The position numbers and the translations under genes were made by a program. This document shows positions 45,601-57,535 of a DNA stretch of 64,000 nucleotides, piece by piece; the stretch's first letter is position 1; each line of letters opens with the position of its first letter. Source of the stretch: Chaetoceros tenuissimus (Eukaryota > Bacillariophyta > Thalassiosirophyceae > Chaetocerotales > Chaetocerotaceae); assembly GCA_021927905.1 (NCBI GenBank), contig BLLK01000047.1:3534001-3598000 (forward strand). Direction: 5' to 3'. The notes below the pieces were generated by a model. That model did no database searches. It saw only the letters and a program-made list of their open reading frames with translations, and was not told where the DNA came from.

Positions 45601-48600
45601 ATGTGACAAAAGATCCAAAGGACGATTGTTACTATTCCAAGTTTTTCTCTTACGGATACAATTCCAACAATCGTAAGGAGACAATTTATCACAACTATTT
45701 GAAGTCTGCGTTTGGTAGTGTTACTGAAAATTTTGGTTTCACGTTCAGTGCTTATGGTGAAGATCGTAATAAAGAGGCAGAAGAATTTCCCATTTGTAAA
45801 GCTGGAAACATACAAGAAGTTGATCGAAGTGGTTTTAAGGAGTCATATAATGCAACTTATGGTATAACTCCAGACAATGCTAATAAAAAATTGCAGTATC
45901 AGGAACCAATTCAAGGAAAAGCTACTGCCAGTATGTCCTCAATTGCTAAATTCGGTGAACGTGCATATGGGCCTGAAAAAGCAATAGAAGCTGAAGATAC
46001 ACCCAGCTTTCCGCACTTTCCAAAGGATTTCAGGTGGAGTGTTGGAGGCTCCATTTCTGGATACAAGTGTATTAAATTTGGAGAGTCTTGGGTTCACCAT
46101 GAGCATCTTGCAGACAATAAATTATGCTGGAAGAATAGTTTCGACGATCCACAAATATTTTTCTACCAAGAAAATTATGTGAATCATAAATATGAATCAT
46201 GGTTACCAAGTAAGGCAGTATTGAATGAGCATAGAAAAGTAAGAAAAAATGGACGGTGTAGTAGTTTGGGTTCCTCGAGTGGAACTCAAGTTGAAGTCTG
46301 CGTTCCTAAAGATAGTCCATACTTTCTGAAAGTGGAGCACAGTGGGATTGAGGGCATAAAAGGTTCTCATGGGAATGTTATTGATTGTTTGAAAATTAGC
46401 GATGCTGTGTCAGGATATGAAAATGACCACTTGTGTTCAACAGGGAGTGGACAATTAATTGGTTCAGTTACTTCTCTCAGTGAAAAAAGGTTAGTTGAAA
46501 TGCGTACTATAATTAATGAACCTTATGAAATGCTAACAATACTTCTTTCATTTTTAGTGAGAAACCTTGGTACAAATTAAAATGGGAAAGAGTCTATCGA
46601 GTGACGGAGCTGGAAATTAAAATACCCTCAAACGAATACTTTCGGTACCAAATGGTAAACTACAAGATTGTATTTCTAAAGAAAGGAGTTGAAGTTAAAG
46701 TTTATACGAACAAAGGAAAACCCGATGTTGACTGGCAAAAAATACACAAAATGCCTGATTACACTAATTTGTTCCCAATGGACGTTGATGAAATCAGGAT
46801 TGAATTGAATTCTCCAAAACTAGAAGTATTTGATTGGGGAAACGAAAGAAACCTCGTTCTTGCGATAGAAGGAATAAAAGTCAAAGGAAATTTAAGTGTT
46901 GAATCGTTGATGGAGTCCTTCAAGTATAATCCTCCGGCGCTCCCATTTTCAGGCAAAGTCAAGTGTGGTGATGATGAAGACATTGAAAAGATGGCATTCC
47001 AAGCATTGATCTGCGACATTCCAGATACTATTGAATCCTCTGAAATTCCAAGTACAGTGAAGCCGAATTTCTATTTTGAGAGCAGTACTAAGCACTGGTG
47101 GTTCCCTCACTTGCTAGTTACCCCAAGCGCATTCCAAGATCAAATTGAAGCATTTTTGAAATCCCAGTACACTGACGATGAGGAGCTTGTCAACTGGATG
47201 AAACATAGTAAGAGGTATGGTAAAGAAGATTGGACACAGCTTGCAGAGGAACTAGCAAAGTCGTATAAAGATCGGTTCTCTGCACAAATGACTACTCTCT
47301 CCAATTCCTCTTTCACCAAGTACCAAAAGAGTGCAAAATGTAATCCACATTCTTACGTCACCGAGACTGAAAAGTATTTTTGCTTAGATTCATCTGCTGG
47401 AAACATAGGAACAACGTTCACATATGAAAGCTCTGCGGCGACTCAAGGATCAAAGTACAAGCTTCTAAGTGAAGATGTAAGAGATCAAGACAATTTTGGA
47501 CTAGTGGCTATTGGAGATATTGCTGCTGCTACAAGTTCAGCGGACATGTCTCCAATCTTTATCAAACCAGGTGATGACAACAGCAAGAGTATTTCATTCA
47601 AGAAAGGCTGTTACAATGCATTCATTGAACTGGTAAATTTCGATTCTAAAACCTCTGTGCCTAGTGTCGATGGTATGGGTAAACTCCCTGACAAATGCAC
47701 AAGAACTGGAGTATGTGTGGTACACTGGTGTGGTAGCGATAAGATTGTGCTTAGTGCAACTTCAAGGAGAAGCGAAACAAAGTTCAAAATATCAGCATTT
47801 ATCGGAGGACAGAAGACAGCGATGCAAGAGACATCATTAAATACTGAATATTGCCTTCGACAAGCAGAGCCATCGAGTAGCAGTTGTAAGAAGAGTAGAT
47901 CCTTCACTGTACCTGCTTCGGCTTTTGAAGCAGCAAACATTCCAAGTAAAAACAAGAAAAGAAGATCTATAATGATTGAAAAGAGAGCTAAAACCGCGGA
48001 AACATTAGAATGCTTTGACCTGCCCTATGACTGGAACTTTGAAGGCTTTGACGAAGATTCAATGACTGGAAATAGTACAGTACCTAAATTCTATACTCCT
48101 CAGTTTGAAGTACCTGCGAATATTGTGAATCAGACACAATTGCAGCTAGTTGATGTCGCAAATGAAATTGGAGGTGCTTTGGCTGTATATTATACCCATA
48201 ATTATACAAAGAGAGTCATCAAGGCTCAAGTTTGCACAGATGAAAATAAGAGCGTTGTATTGCCCTTTGACGTGGACATAGATCAAAGTCAAATTGGAAG
48301 TCTTGTTACAGAAACTGCTGCTATTTCAGATAGTGGTACAGTTGTTGTGATTGAAGATCGTAATAAGCTGAAGATATTCAACCTCAACGCGGTTAAGGAT
48401 GTTTGGGAAAGAATTGATGTTGCAACGATTACTAATGTACCTGGCATAATCATTCAAGCAGCTCTCAGTACACATGGGCATTTCCTTGCAGTATTATTTC
48501 GAGGGGTAATACCTGGAGAAGGGGAACAAGAGCAAGTTCTTTTGTACCAAAAAGATAAACTGGGATTGACATACAGCAGATCAGAGGATCCTCTTATAAT

Positions 48601-51600
48601 TGACAATCCTTCTGCAGATCAGGTATCAGTTTATGCATCTGAATCAGGTCTCGTTTCTTTGGCAGTGAGATCGAAAGAAAGCGATAAGGTTTTGCAAACA
48701 ATTCAGGTAAGTCGAAAGATTGTATGAATTCGGCATTTACAATATGTATGTATGATAGATCTCTCATCTCTTGCTCTTTGCTTATATTAGATTCATTTTG
48801 TATGTTCAGATTCAAACTCTCGCTTTCTTGAAGGTGGTTGTCAGTGTCGTGATGGTTACGTCATGAAAAGTGCATCTTATGGATTGAAGAAGTATTTGGA
48901 AGATGGAGATTACTGCATCCCTCAAGTGCATTCAACTATGCTGTCAATCACAGGAAATTCTGCTGAAATCCCTCTGCATCAAAAGACAATTTCTGGTTTG
49001 AATCTTGATGATCTTACAGGTGGTATCAAACTTGAAGTGAGGGACGATTCACGCGTTTTTTCAGATGTTCAAATCAACGATAAAGCCACAGTTGTAGATG
49101 TACAAGGTCAAGTAGAGTCTAAGAAGAAACTGCAGTTGACAGGACTCAAACCTGGAAAAATGTATGCTTTGACAATGAAATATTATGAAACATTTGTAAG
49201 GGTTAGATTTGTCACTCGCTGTACGTGTGATGGAGACGAAGCAGAGAAAGAGAAGACAGGTGCACCTAAGGCTATGACAATAGTCGGACAAGAGAAAGGA
49301 CGGGTTTACTTTTCCTTTGTTGATAACTCTCTATGTGAAAATATATTTTTATTTACAAGATATGCAGCCTACGAAGAGTTTTCTGAGTCTATGGATTCTG
49401 CAATCTCGTTTGGGACAATGAGTAGATCTTCGGATACAACATGTGATCATGAGACTATTTTACCAAATGAGGAAGTGTTCGATAATTTGAGTCTGTCCAA
49501 ACTGATTGTGGGAAAGACTTATGTGTACTGCGTGCAAGCAGGTTCTAGCGGGGGAGCATACATGCCCTCTCCTTATGATTCTTCTGACTCAAGTCAAGAT
49601 CTTGGACATTCTGATGCAAGCTGTACTCCCCATGTAATTCAATGGGAAGCTTCGATCAATGGTGTTATTACGACAGAGCCACATAGTGGTTCATTGCCTA
49701 TAGAAGGTGTGACTGTCTCTTACCAACTTCTTTCAATGGATTATGAAGATCTCTCTTGTCAAGGGTGTAGTGGAAATATTGCGACAAGTACTGGAGGAGG
49801 TTTTGAAATAGATTTTCTTGTTGCACATCCATATCTTGAAGGGGTGAACCATCTCGACGAAATTCCTGTGAAACTAAAGTTTAGAAAAATAACCACAGGT
49901 ACCAATGAGATTTCTCACACATTCCTTTGTAACCTTGGCGAAGAAGTATGCAATGATAACGGCCACATTATGTTTTTAAAGCACCTTGAATTCAACAAGA
50001 AAGTGGACGTGTACGACGCAACCCAAGTAATGTTTTCAGGTAATTTATTCATTTTGGATACAGTCTTTGCTGGATCAGCTGGCTGTCCTATAGTAAATGC
50101 CATCGTAAAGATCTACCATAAAGTTCCTGGAAGTGAGTTTCCAGAGCTTTTGACAGAAACAATTACAGATAGCCAAGGACGATACGAAGGTGAGTGGCCA
50201 ACCTAATCCTTGAATCAAATAATTTTTATATTGAATTTTAAACCTCATCATACTCTCTGTAGCTCCTGTTGTGATTGGGTCTGTCATCAATCGCGTAGAA
50301 ATTTCACACCTCGGGCATAAGTTCATGGCTGCAGCCAGTAATAATTACGACTATGATGGTGGTATTCTCATTTCTGCTGATGGTGTGTACAAAGGAAATG
50401 ACTTTGTTGATATTAGTAGGGCATCAATGACTCTTGAAGGTGAGTAGAGAACGATGCAATACTTATTCATATTTCATCTTTCTCATAGATGTTTCTGCAG
50501 TTGCTGGAGGGGATTGTAATAGACCACTAGGAAAGAGCACTGCAAAGATTTCTATACTTGGTTGTGATTGGCCAGGAAAGACTATAATCCAAGATACTTA
50601 CAATGGTGACACGTACAAGAAGAGAGTCGTGAATCTTCCAGCTGCTGTGCTAGAAATTGAATTGGTCGAGATTCAAGATCAACAAGGTGAACGCATTGAT
50701 GAAATATGGGACTCGTTTCAAAATCCAGTAGTCTTTCGGGTTATTGATTTGCGAGAAACGACAGAGTTAGAAGATAAACTGCAAGAGGAAGAAGATAGGG
50801 AAGTTCATACAAATACTGGTACGGCGGAAGATGAGGCTGGTGATCTTCTTGCAGAGAAAGACGAAGTCATGGAAGAGGAAGAGACTGTTCGGTTTCAATA
50901 TGATGGAACTTTGAAGATGAGTATTTCTATTGAACACCCTTCTGCATATGAGGTAGAGAACGTGAAATATGATCAATTATCCGCAAAGATAGAGTTTGAT
51001 TCTTTCCATGTAATTGATTATATGACTTTGTTCAAGTTGCGCGTTGATCTTGAGTATGAAATTATCAAAGATGAAGTTTATTGCAGCAAAGTAGATGATA
51101 CACACACAGTCAATATACACAGTAATCTTGGAGCAGATAGGTATGTTTTAGGTATTTATTTTTGTTTCCACTTTTGTTTAAGAATTTGATACTGATCTTA
51201 TTGTTTCATGATTTTGGTAGGATGGCTGGTTTTGATGAATTTTACAAAAGTGTAGATTATGTGACACAGAGAGCTTTAACTATGTGCAGCGATGTTGATC
51301 TTGCGGGTATAATAGACAACGGTAGGCAAGGAAGTGGGTAAGTATTCTTTTTTAAAAAATTTACCGTTTGATGGACTCTCTCTTATTTCATGACATTACT
51401 TACCTTTCACTAGCTTATGTAACGTTACGGTAACCCCGCCACAAGATAAAGGAGGTAACACCTTTTCAGGTATAGATTAGTAAGTATTTTGTCATGTTGC
51501 TGAACTCATACTCGAATTTTTCAAATCGAATACACCTCAACCAGTTCTTTATGTGTTTGCTCACATTACGTTGTTCAACAGCACATTGATAACAGGTCGT

Positions 51601-54600
51601 CCAAATCCGTTTGGAGACTTCACAAGAAATCTCTTTCTCTCAGTAACATCTTCAGCAAAAGCTATCGATGTTAGACATACCGCAAAGTTTTTCATACAAG
51701 GTAAGCATTGCTTTAGACTATACAACTACAGTATCGTATAGTCACCATGGCTCAACACACATTATTTTTAAAATCGCTTCAGGAAATTACGGGAAAGGTA
51801 ATGGAAACATGTTTGCACTTCCAACACACGATCCAATCATGATTCTGAGAGATCCACCGTAAGTACATCTTGTTATTTATCCCCAAAAGAGTTTTTTTCT
51901 ATCTTTACTGATTGAAGGTATCGTTCTAATTCTCGATAGTGGAGGATCATCATATGCATCGTATGAAAATGTGGTTACAAAGTCGAAAATTGTTGCATCA
52001 GAGACCGTTGTCAATATTGCATCCTCCATAGATCTCACCATAGCTGCTGGTGCAGCTTTTGAGGGAGACTTATGTTCTGGAGGTGGTGTGGGAGCCATAG
52101 TATTGTTTTGTACAGTAAGTAACTTTACATCACAAAGTTATCAATGTTTTGCAAGAAGTATTGAAATTAATCCTTACTTTCAAAAACAGGGAGTAAGTGA
52201 TACCGAGTTCGAAGGAGAGATACCACTTGCAGGAGGCCTAAGTGCTGATTTGATGAGCAACTCTGATGAAAGAAGTAACGAGATCTCTACAACATGGTCA
52301 TATACAACTAGTGAAGAGCCTACCCGTGCAGGAGAAGAGTCTGACGTGTTCATTGGTAAGTATCTAGAAGAGTTTGAATTGGATTGCATAGTGAATCACA
52401 TATAGAATGAGTACTCACATGTTTTTCAATCAATTCAGTACCAAATTTGTCTGTAATGTATGAAGAGATCTTTCTTGTGAAATGGAATAGAGAGAATAAA
52501 ACGCCAAAACTAGTAACTAGAAACAGTAGAACAGAGTTTGAATCATCAGTGGCATTTGACTTGCAAGCAGATTCAACCAAACCAGCCCTATCTTTCTATA
52601 GCCTTTACCATCTGAGTAAGTAATATCAAAGTAAGGTATGACTTATTGACCCGTCACTCAGTTTAGTGTGCTAACATCATTCTGTTCTATTTTCAGACTT
52701 GGTCAAGATACCTGAATTAGAATCAGCTATTGCTTCTCAGAAAGATACAATCACGGAAATGTCATCATCAATTATATGTTGCCCATCTCCTCAAAAGGGA
52801 AGTTGTCTTGGAAAAATCACTACAACAAATCCTGGACGAAGATGTGTCGAGTCAGATAAAGACTATGAAAATCTAAAATTGAGTACCCTACAAATGGCTC
52901 TTAATGGATGGAAGAATGCAATAAAGTCAAATGAAGATGCGAAGAAAGCTGCTAAAGATGAGAATAAGAGAATTTCTAACTGGTTTCAGGACAATTCAAA
53001 TTGGTTCAAGGACAAAGGTGGCAATATTGAGGATTTAAACATTACTGACATTGAGACACCACTCGTACCGAAGGGACTGATATCAAGCGCGACAATGATA
53101 GATGGGACTTCTCAACTTTTGAACGGACAAGAGGGTGCTGGTTCTGATAACAACAGAGATTCAATTCGCAAAGCAATGAGGGTGCAGATTTCAGGTGACG
53201 CAGGCATGCTCGAAATGAGCATGAGTAAAGGCTCAACTGAAGCATATACCAAACAAAATTGCAATCGTATTGTCCCAGGAGTGTTAGGTGGAGTACTTGG
53301 TAAGTCTGTTTTAGAATTCAATCACAAAATTCATCTAAAAATTATGCTTATTTCATCAATCTACACAGGTGGTCTTGGTGGGTTTGCTGCTGCTGGTGGT
53401 GCTCTTACTGGTGGTACTATTGCTGGTGCTGGTGCTGGTGCTGGTGCTTTTACTGGTTTAGCAGCTGCTGGTATTGGTGCTAGTAAGTGCAATTGATTTT
53501 TTTTGCTTTCATCTTTAATCACTTTGATCACTAACTTTTTCCCAGGTTTGGCTTCTGCTGCGTTTTTTCCAATTGCTGGAGGTGCAGTTGCATTTGGAAC
53601 TGCCCTTGCTGGATGTAACTATTCACTAGATTTAAGTGCTGGAGTCGGCGGTCTATCAACAGATGTTGAATTACCTGGAGTTAGTTTAGGTGTAGAAGGT
53701 GGCATGAATTTTGAATTTCATATAGAGCACTCCAGCTCTATAACGAATGAAGACGGCATTGAAACTTCCGTTTCTTTTGGGCTTGGAGATCCGTAAGTTC
53801 ATTATATATGTGAATCTAGAATTCTCTCTTTTATTTTCTTCTCACAATGCATTGTTTTTAATTTCAAGTGATGATGGAGATGAAATTGTGCTTGATATAT
53901 ACCATGACAAAAAATTTGGTAGCTTTGTTTTTGATATAGTTGGGGTGAGTTGACAGAAAACATTAAGGTTCTTATCATTTTTTCATTTTCTCAAAATATT
54001 ATCAAATAGGGGATCACAAGATGCAGATGGGAGAAAGGTACAACAAAAGGCGAAGATCCAAAGATTAATATTTTGTCCGTTCCTTCTCAATTCATTTTCC
54101 CTGACGATGAAATCATTTTCGACGTAGAATTCTTGAACGTGGGTAAACTTCCTTATTCCTACTTCCTCATTGCCCAAGATATTGACGCTGAAACTTCAGC
54201 CCTTGGTGAGTGTTTCAATTCTATTCGTCATAATAATTATATTTGAAAAATCTAATACTAGATTGATTCTCTTGTAGCAATGACACTTGACAGTTCTCAG
54301 GGTCTTGATTTTGAAGGTGTATCTGTGAAATTACGTAAGTTCTTGCTCCACTTCTTATTATTACTGTATATGCATTATTGCCAATACTAAAATACATTTG
54401 ATTATTTAGTCAAAGAAACACCCGAAGTCCGGTTAATAAGAATTGCAAGAGACTCAAAAGGGTATGATTTCCTTCCTGCAAAACTCGCTTTAAGAAGCGC
54501 GTGTGAATTTGCTATGGATTACGAGACTTTAATTGTATCTGAATACTTATACAATTACGTCAAACCTGGAACCAATGAAAAGAGATTGAAGTGGATTGAG

Positions 54601-56450
54601 CCGTGCCCAGCAGTGCAGTGGGCTGGGGAACTCAAACGAGACCAAGTTTTTCTGATAAACAGTTCATCATCAAGCAAAGATTCATTGACTGTGACAGTAT
54701 TTAATCCACAGCACAGTAAGAAGAATTCCACCTTTGTTGAAAAACTCGTACCCAAGGGAAGACTTGAAAAGATATCTTTTCTCTACCGTAAGAAGGGGAC
54801 TGCAATATGGAGGAACGGGAAGATGCAAAGTGAGAATGGTTTGGTAGACATGGATTTTGCTCAATCTGAAGAAAGTGATTACGGTTTCATTAGTTTAGAT
54901 TGGTTTATCGGAGATGGATTACTACAAGATGCTTCTTACGAAGTAATGATCGAAGCAAAATGTGATAAAATTGCAGGTAAGCTCGTTCACAATGGCATTA
55001 GCACATTTTTGGCTCATTGATATTCACCCAACTTATTTAATTTCTAGGACCCATTGAGTTTCAGTATTCAAGAGACGACATTATCACTGGTGTTATCGAT
55101 TTTAATCCACCAGAGCCTTATGGATACCCGCAACCTCTTGAAGAAGAAGTGTTGCTTGGACAAGAAATGTATGTTGAGTTCACTGAGGACCTGGATTGTC
55201 GTACACCTTTTAGCTTTGACATTGAAATGACAATAGCTGGAACAAGTGAAAGCCCTAGCTCAAGTCCAAGTGCGACTCCTCAAATCCCAAGCCATGACTC
55301 GACTTCAGATGCGTCGTTTGATAGAAGTTTGTCCCAAAATACCGACTTTGTACTAAGGAATGGCGATGGACTCCATGTTATTTGTGAGGGAAGAAGAATT
55401 AAATTTCAAGTCGATTACACAAGTGGTCTTAGTGCTTCTCAGATGAATGGACAAGAATTTACTGTTGAATTGGGTAGGATTGGCGGTGAGAGTGTATCCT
55501 ATATTGCTGATAAGAACAGTAATCCAATAGACCATCAGACAAAAGGAAATATACGCTTTACGAAAAGATTTGCTTCGATGGATCTATCTAGAGCTACAAC
55601 AAGATTTAGGCTGTTGAAACGAAGTAAAGATATTTCATGTTCTGCTGACGGAGAAAGGCAGTTGCGCTCCGAGCTATCTCGGTTCTCATCATTACAGATT
55701 GACGATAGACTCAATATTTCAGATGTCTTTTGTGACGAGAAGACTTCTGTGCTTTCAGCTGAAGTAGAGATTGCGTCAGTTCCTAATAGTAGAAGATTAC
55801 TGAAGGGTTTTAATAGGTCTACTTCATCTGATATCTTTGAAAGTTTGAAGGGTGCTTTGAACAACAATAAAAGTGTTGGTTCAGAACATCGACTTCTCAG
55901 CGAAGGTGTATCTTATAGCACTCGGGATGTTCGCCTCATTCCATGCAAGGAAGATTTGGAAATGTACTCTGTTGATGTAAATTCTGAGTCGGATTATGGC
56001 GAAGAAGTAGAGGAAGAGATAAATATCCATAGAAATGGTGGCAATCGGAAGCTGAGACAATCTGAGAGTGATGATAAACTCAAATCCATTAAAGGGGCAC
56101 TTTTGAAAATGGAAGAGGCAGAGAATATGCGAGAGTCGAAATTGAAAGAGCATGATAAAAAATTATTGGATGAGATGGAAAAGTTGAAAGACTCACAGTT
56201 GAAAGAGATGGAAAAGAAAAGAGAGTTGGAGATAAAAGAGATTAAAGATGCAGAAAATAAAAGAGAGCAAAAGTTGATGGAAGAAATACAGAGAATGAAA
56301 GAATCAGAGGCATCAATGATGAAGTATCAAATGGAGAGAATGAAAGAGTCAGAGGCATCAATGATGAAGTATCAAATGGTAATATTCTTTGGTAGCTGTT
56401 TGTTTACAAGTTTTGCAGCTATTCAAATGATGAGACGCCACAACAATTGA
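39631..56450 (+). CDS. giant 5,052-aa secreted, C-terminally anchored mosaic protein
   Basis: 23 exons: 39631-42819, 42887-42979, 43069-44379, 44460-46489, 46558-48706, 48791-50189, 50263-50439, 50489-51140, 51221-51337, 51414-51479, 51582-51700, 51783-51858, 51940-52114, 52190-52355, 52439-52615, 52697-53299, 53369-53482, 53546-53792, 53869-53944, 54010-54205, 54278-54334, 54410-54976, 55048-56450. All junctions are GT-AG and phases close. Order: signal peptide (1-31); five 46-aa repeats (59-280); possible ricin-like trefoil (444-590); Pro-Ser tract (592-817); two Cys modules ending CCACGG (817-966); two jellyroll plus F5/8C-like modules, one per exon (1095-1358, 1532-1795); WD-like strand segment; EGF-like CQCRDGY; CNA-B-like segment; Gly-zipper stretch (4155-4232); coiled coil (4930-5028); one TM ([18 protein letters not shown]) and RRHNN tail. 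Probably a cell-surface adhesion or wall protein; function inferred from architecture only. Confidence 0.8.
39808..40470 (+). repeat. 138-bp coding tandem repeats
   Basis: Units start at 39943, 40081, 40219 and 40357 (exact 138-bp period), with a diverged first unit from about 39808 and a shortened last one. The units at 39943, 40081 and 40219 look essentially identical at DNA level. Each encodes a charged 46-aa repeat containing [19 protein letters not shown] and [18 protein letters not shown]. Confidence 0.92.
41405..42078 (+). repeat. Pro-Ser repeat tract
   Basis: About 225 residues of PS-x-PS type repeats, mainly [13 protein letters not shown], in exon 1 of the giant gene. Such tracts act as stiff, O-glycosylated spacers in secreted stramenopile proteins; the DNA repeats are diverged by codon choice. 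Confidence 0.9.
56295..56384 (+). repeat. 45-bp tandem duplication in the coiled coil
   Basis: The 15-residue segment [15 protein letters not shown] starts at 56295 and again at 56340 (second copy runs into the TM), with one base difference noticed (GAATCA versus GAGTCA). It lengthens the membrane-proximal coiled coil. Confidence 0.85.
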
Positions 56451-56614
56451 AATTGAGCGTTGGTGGAACGCTCCATACGAAATGAATTTAAAAAGATAAA
56501 TGTTACATGTTTATATAATAAGACACGATAAATAAACAAGTTATTAGGATGTTGAACATGGAGTCATGAACTTTGAAGAAATCTGCTCGTGTCTCGTGTT
56601 GATTTCAACATTTC

Positions 56615-57160
56615 TCATTCTTCTTCGTTCATCTTCTTCATCATTTCATCCACTGCATCTCTAATTTTATCTGGGACACTTTTTTTATCCGAATGCCATG
56701 CAGGTTTCATATTATCTTGAAGTAGATATCTCCCTACTAAATCTCCCTTATGGACAGTCAACCAATGTTTCTTTTCATTTGCATCATACGAGGTCCATAT
56801 TTTACCCTGAACTTGTTGGGAAGAATCTATTATCTGTATTGTAAATGTTCCATCTTTATGATGTTCAATAGAGTCTTTGCTGATTTCAAAACTTTTGCTC
56901 GGTGTTGGAATGGATTGCATATGATCTAATACAATTTGTGATAATGGATGAATGTAAACATGTGCTGAGGAACTAAATGACAAGGATGGGCTGTGAGCAT
57001 ATGGTAATGATATTGGTGATTTAACACAAACATCCGAAACATTGGTGCATGTAAAGCTCATCAAATGTCGAGGGTAAGTGCAAGCAAGTCTCGTCGTTGT
57101 AGAATTTCTAAAAGCGCGAGCTATAGAAGCTGAAGATTTATTCAAGATGGAGCTTCTCAT
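56615..57160 (-). CDS. unknown small protein, probable mitochondrial presequence
   Basis: Intronless, 181 aa. The first 40 residues are Ser/Arg/Ala-rich and lack acidic residues (RSSILNKSSASIARAFRNST), typical of a mitochondrial or plastid transit peptide. The mature part has strand-rich sequence (GTFTIQIIDSSQQVQGKIW, KKHWLTVHKGDLVGRYLL) and a charged helical C-terminus (IRDAVDEMMKKMNEEE). Family not recognised. It converges on the giant gene (165 bp between stops). Confidence 0.7.
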   Translation of the reverse strand: MRSSILNKSSASIARAFRNSTTTRLACTYPRHLMSFTCTNVSDVCVKSPISLPYAHSPSLSFSSSAHVYIHPLSQIVLDHMQSIPTPSKSFEISKDSIEHHKDGTFTIQIIDSSQQVQGKIWTSYDANEKKHWLTVHKGDLVGRYLLQDNMKPAWHSDKKSVPDKIRDAVDEMMKKMNEEE

Positions 57161-57535
57161 TTTGGAAGATTGATTGTGGACCGAGAAACGCAGTGGAGAG
57201 TAGTCTGTTCTAATTTGTATTGAAAAAAATAAAGAGGAACTACTTCTAGAGTGAGTAGTACGTTATTAGGTAAAGCGATTTCTTACTGCTTTTTACTGCT
57301 TTCTACTTCATTCTCTGACAGAAGCAGCTTCGTCATTGTTGAACTGGAAATGACACGTCTAAACATAAATAGCTAAATTTGACACTTTCAAAATTTTAAA
57401 GGTAGGATGAAAATGACTTTGTAGGATGATGAATGATAAAAGAATAAAAACCTCTTCAATTTTCATTTTTATGTTCATCTCTCAACATAAAACTATCATC
57501 ACATAATAGAAGGTGCGAATTAACTACAAAGCTTC
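57161..57535. promoter_or_regulatory. divergent promoter region
   Basis: 375 bp between the small organellar-type gene (minus) and the HMG-box gene (plus). A short direct repeat TACTGCTTTTTACTGCTTTC occurs at about 57285-57304. Nothing else seen. Confidence 0.4.
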
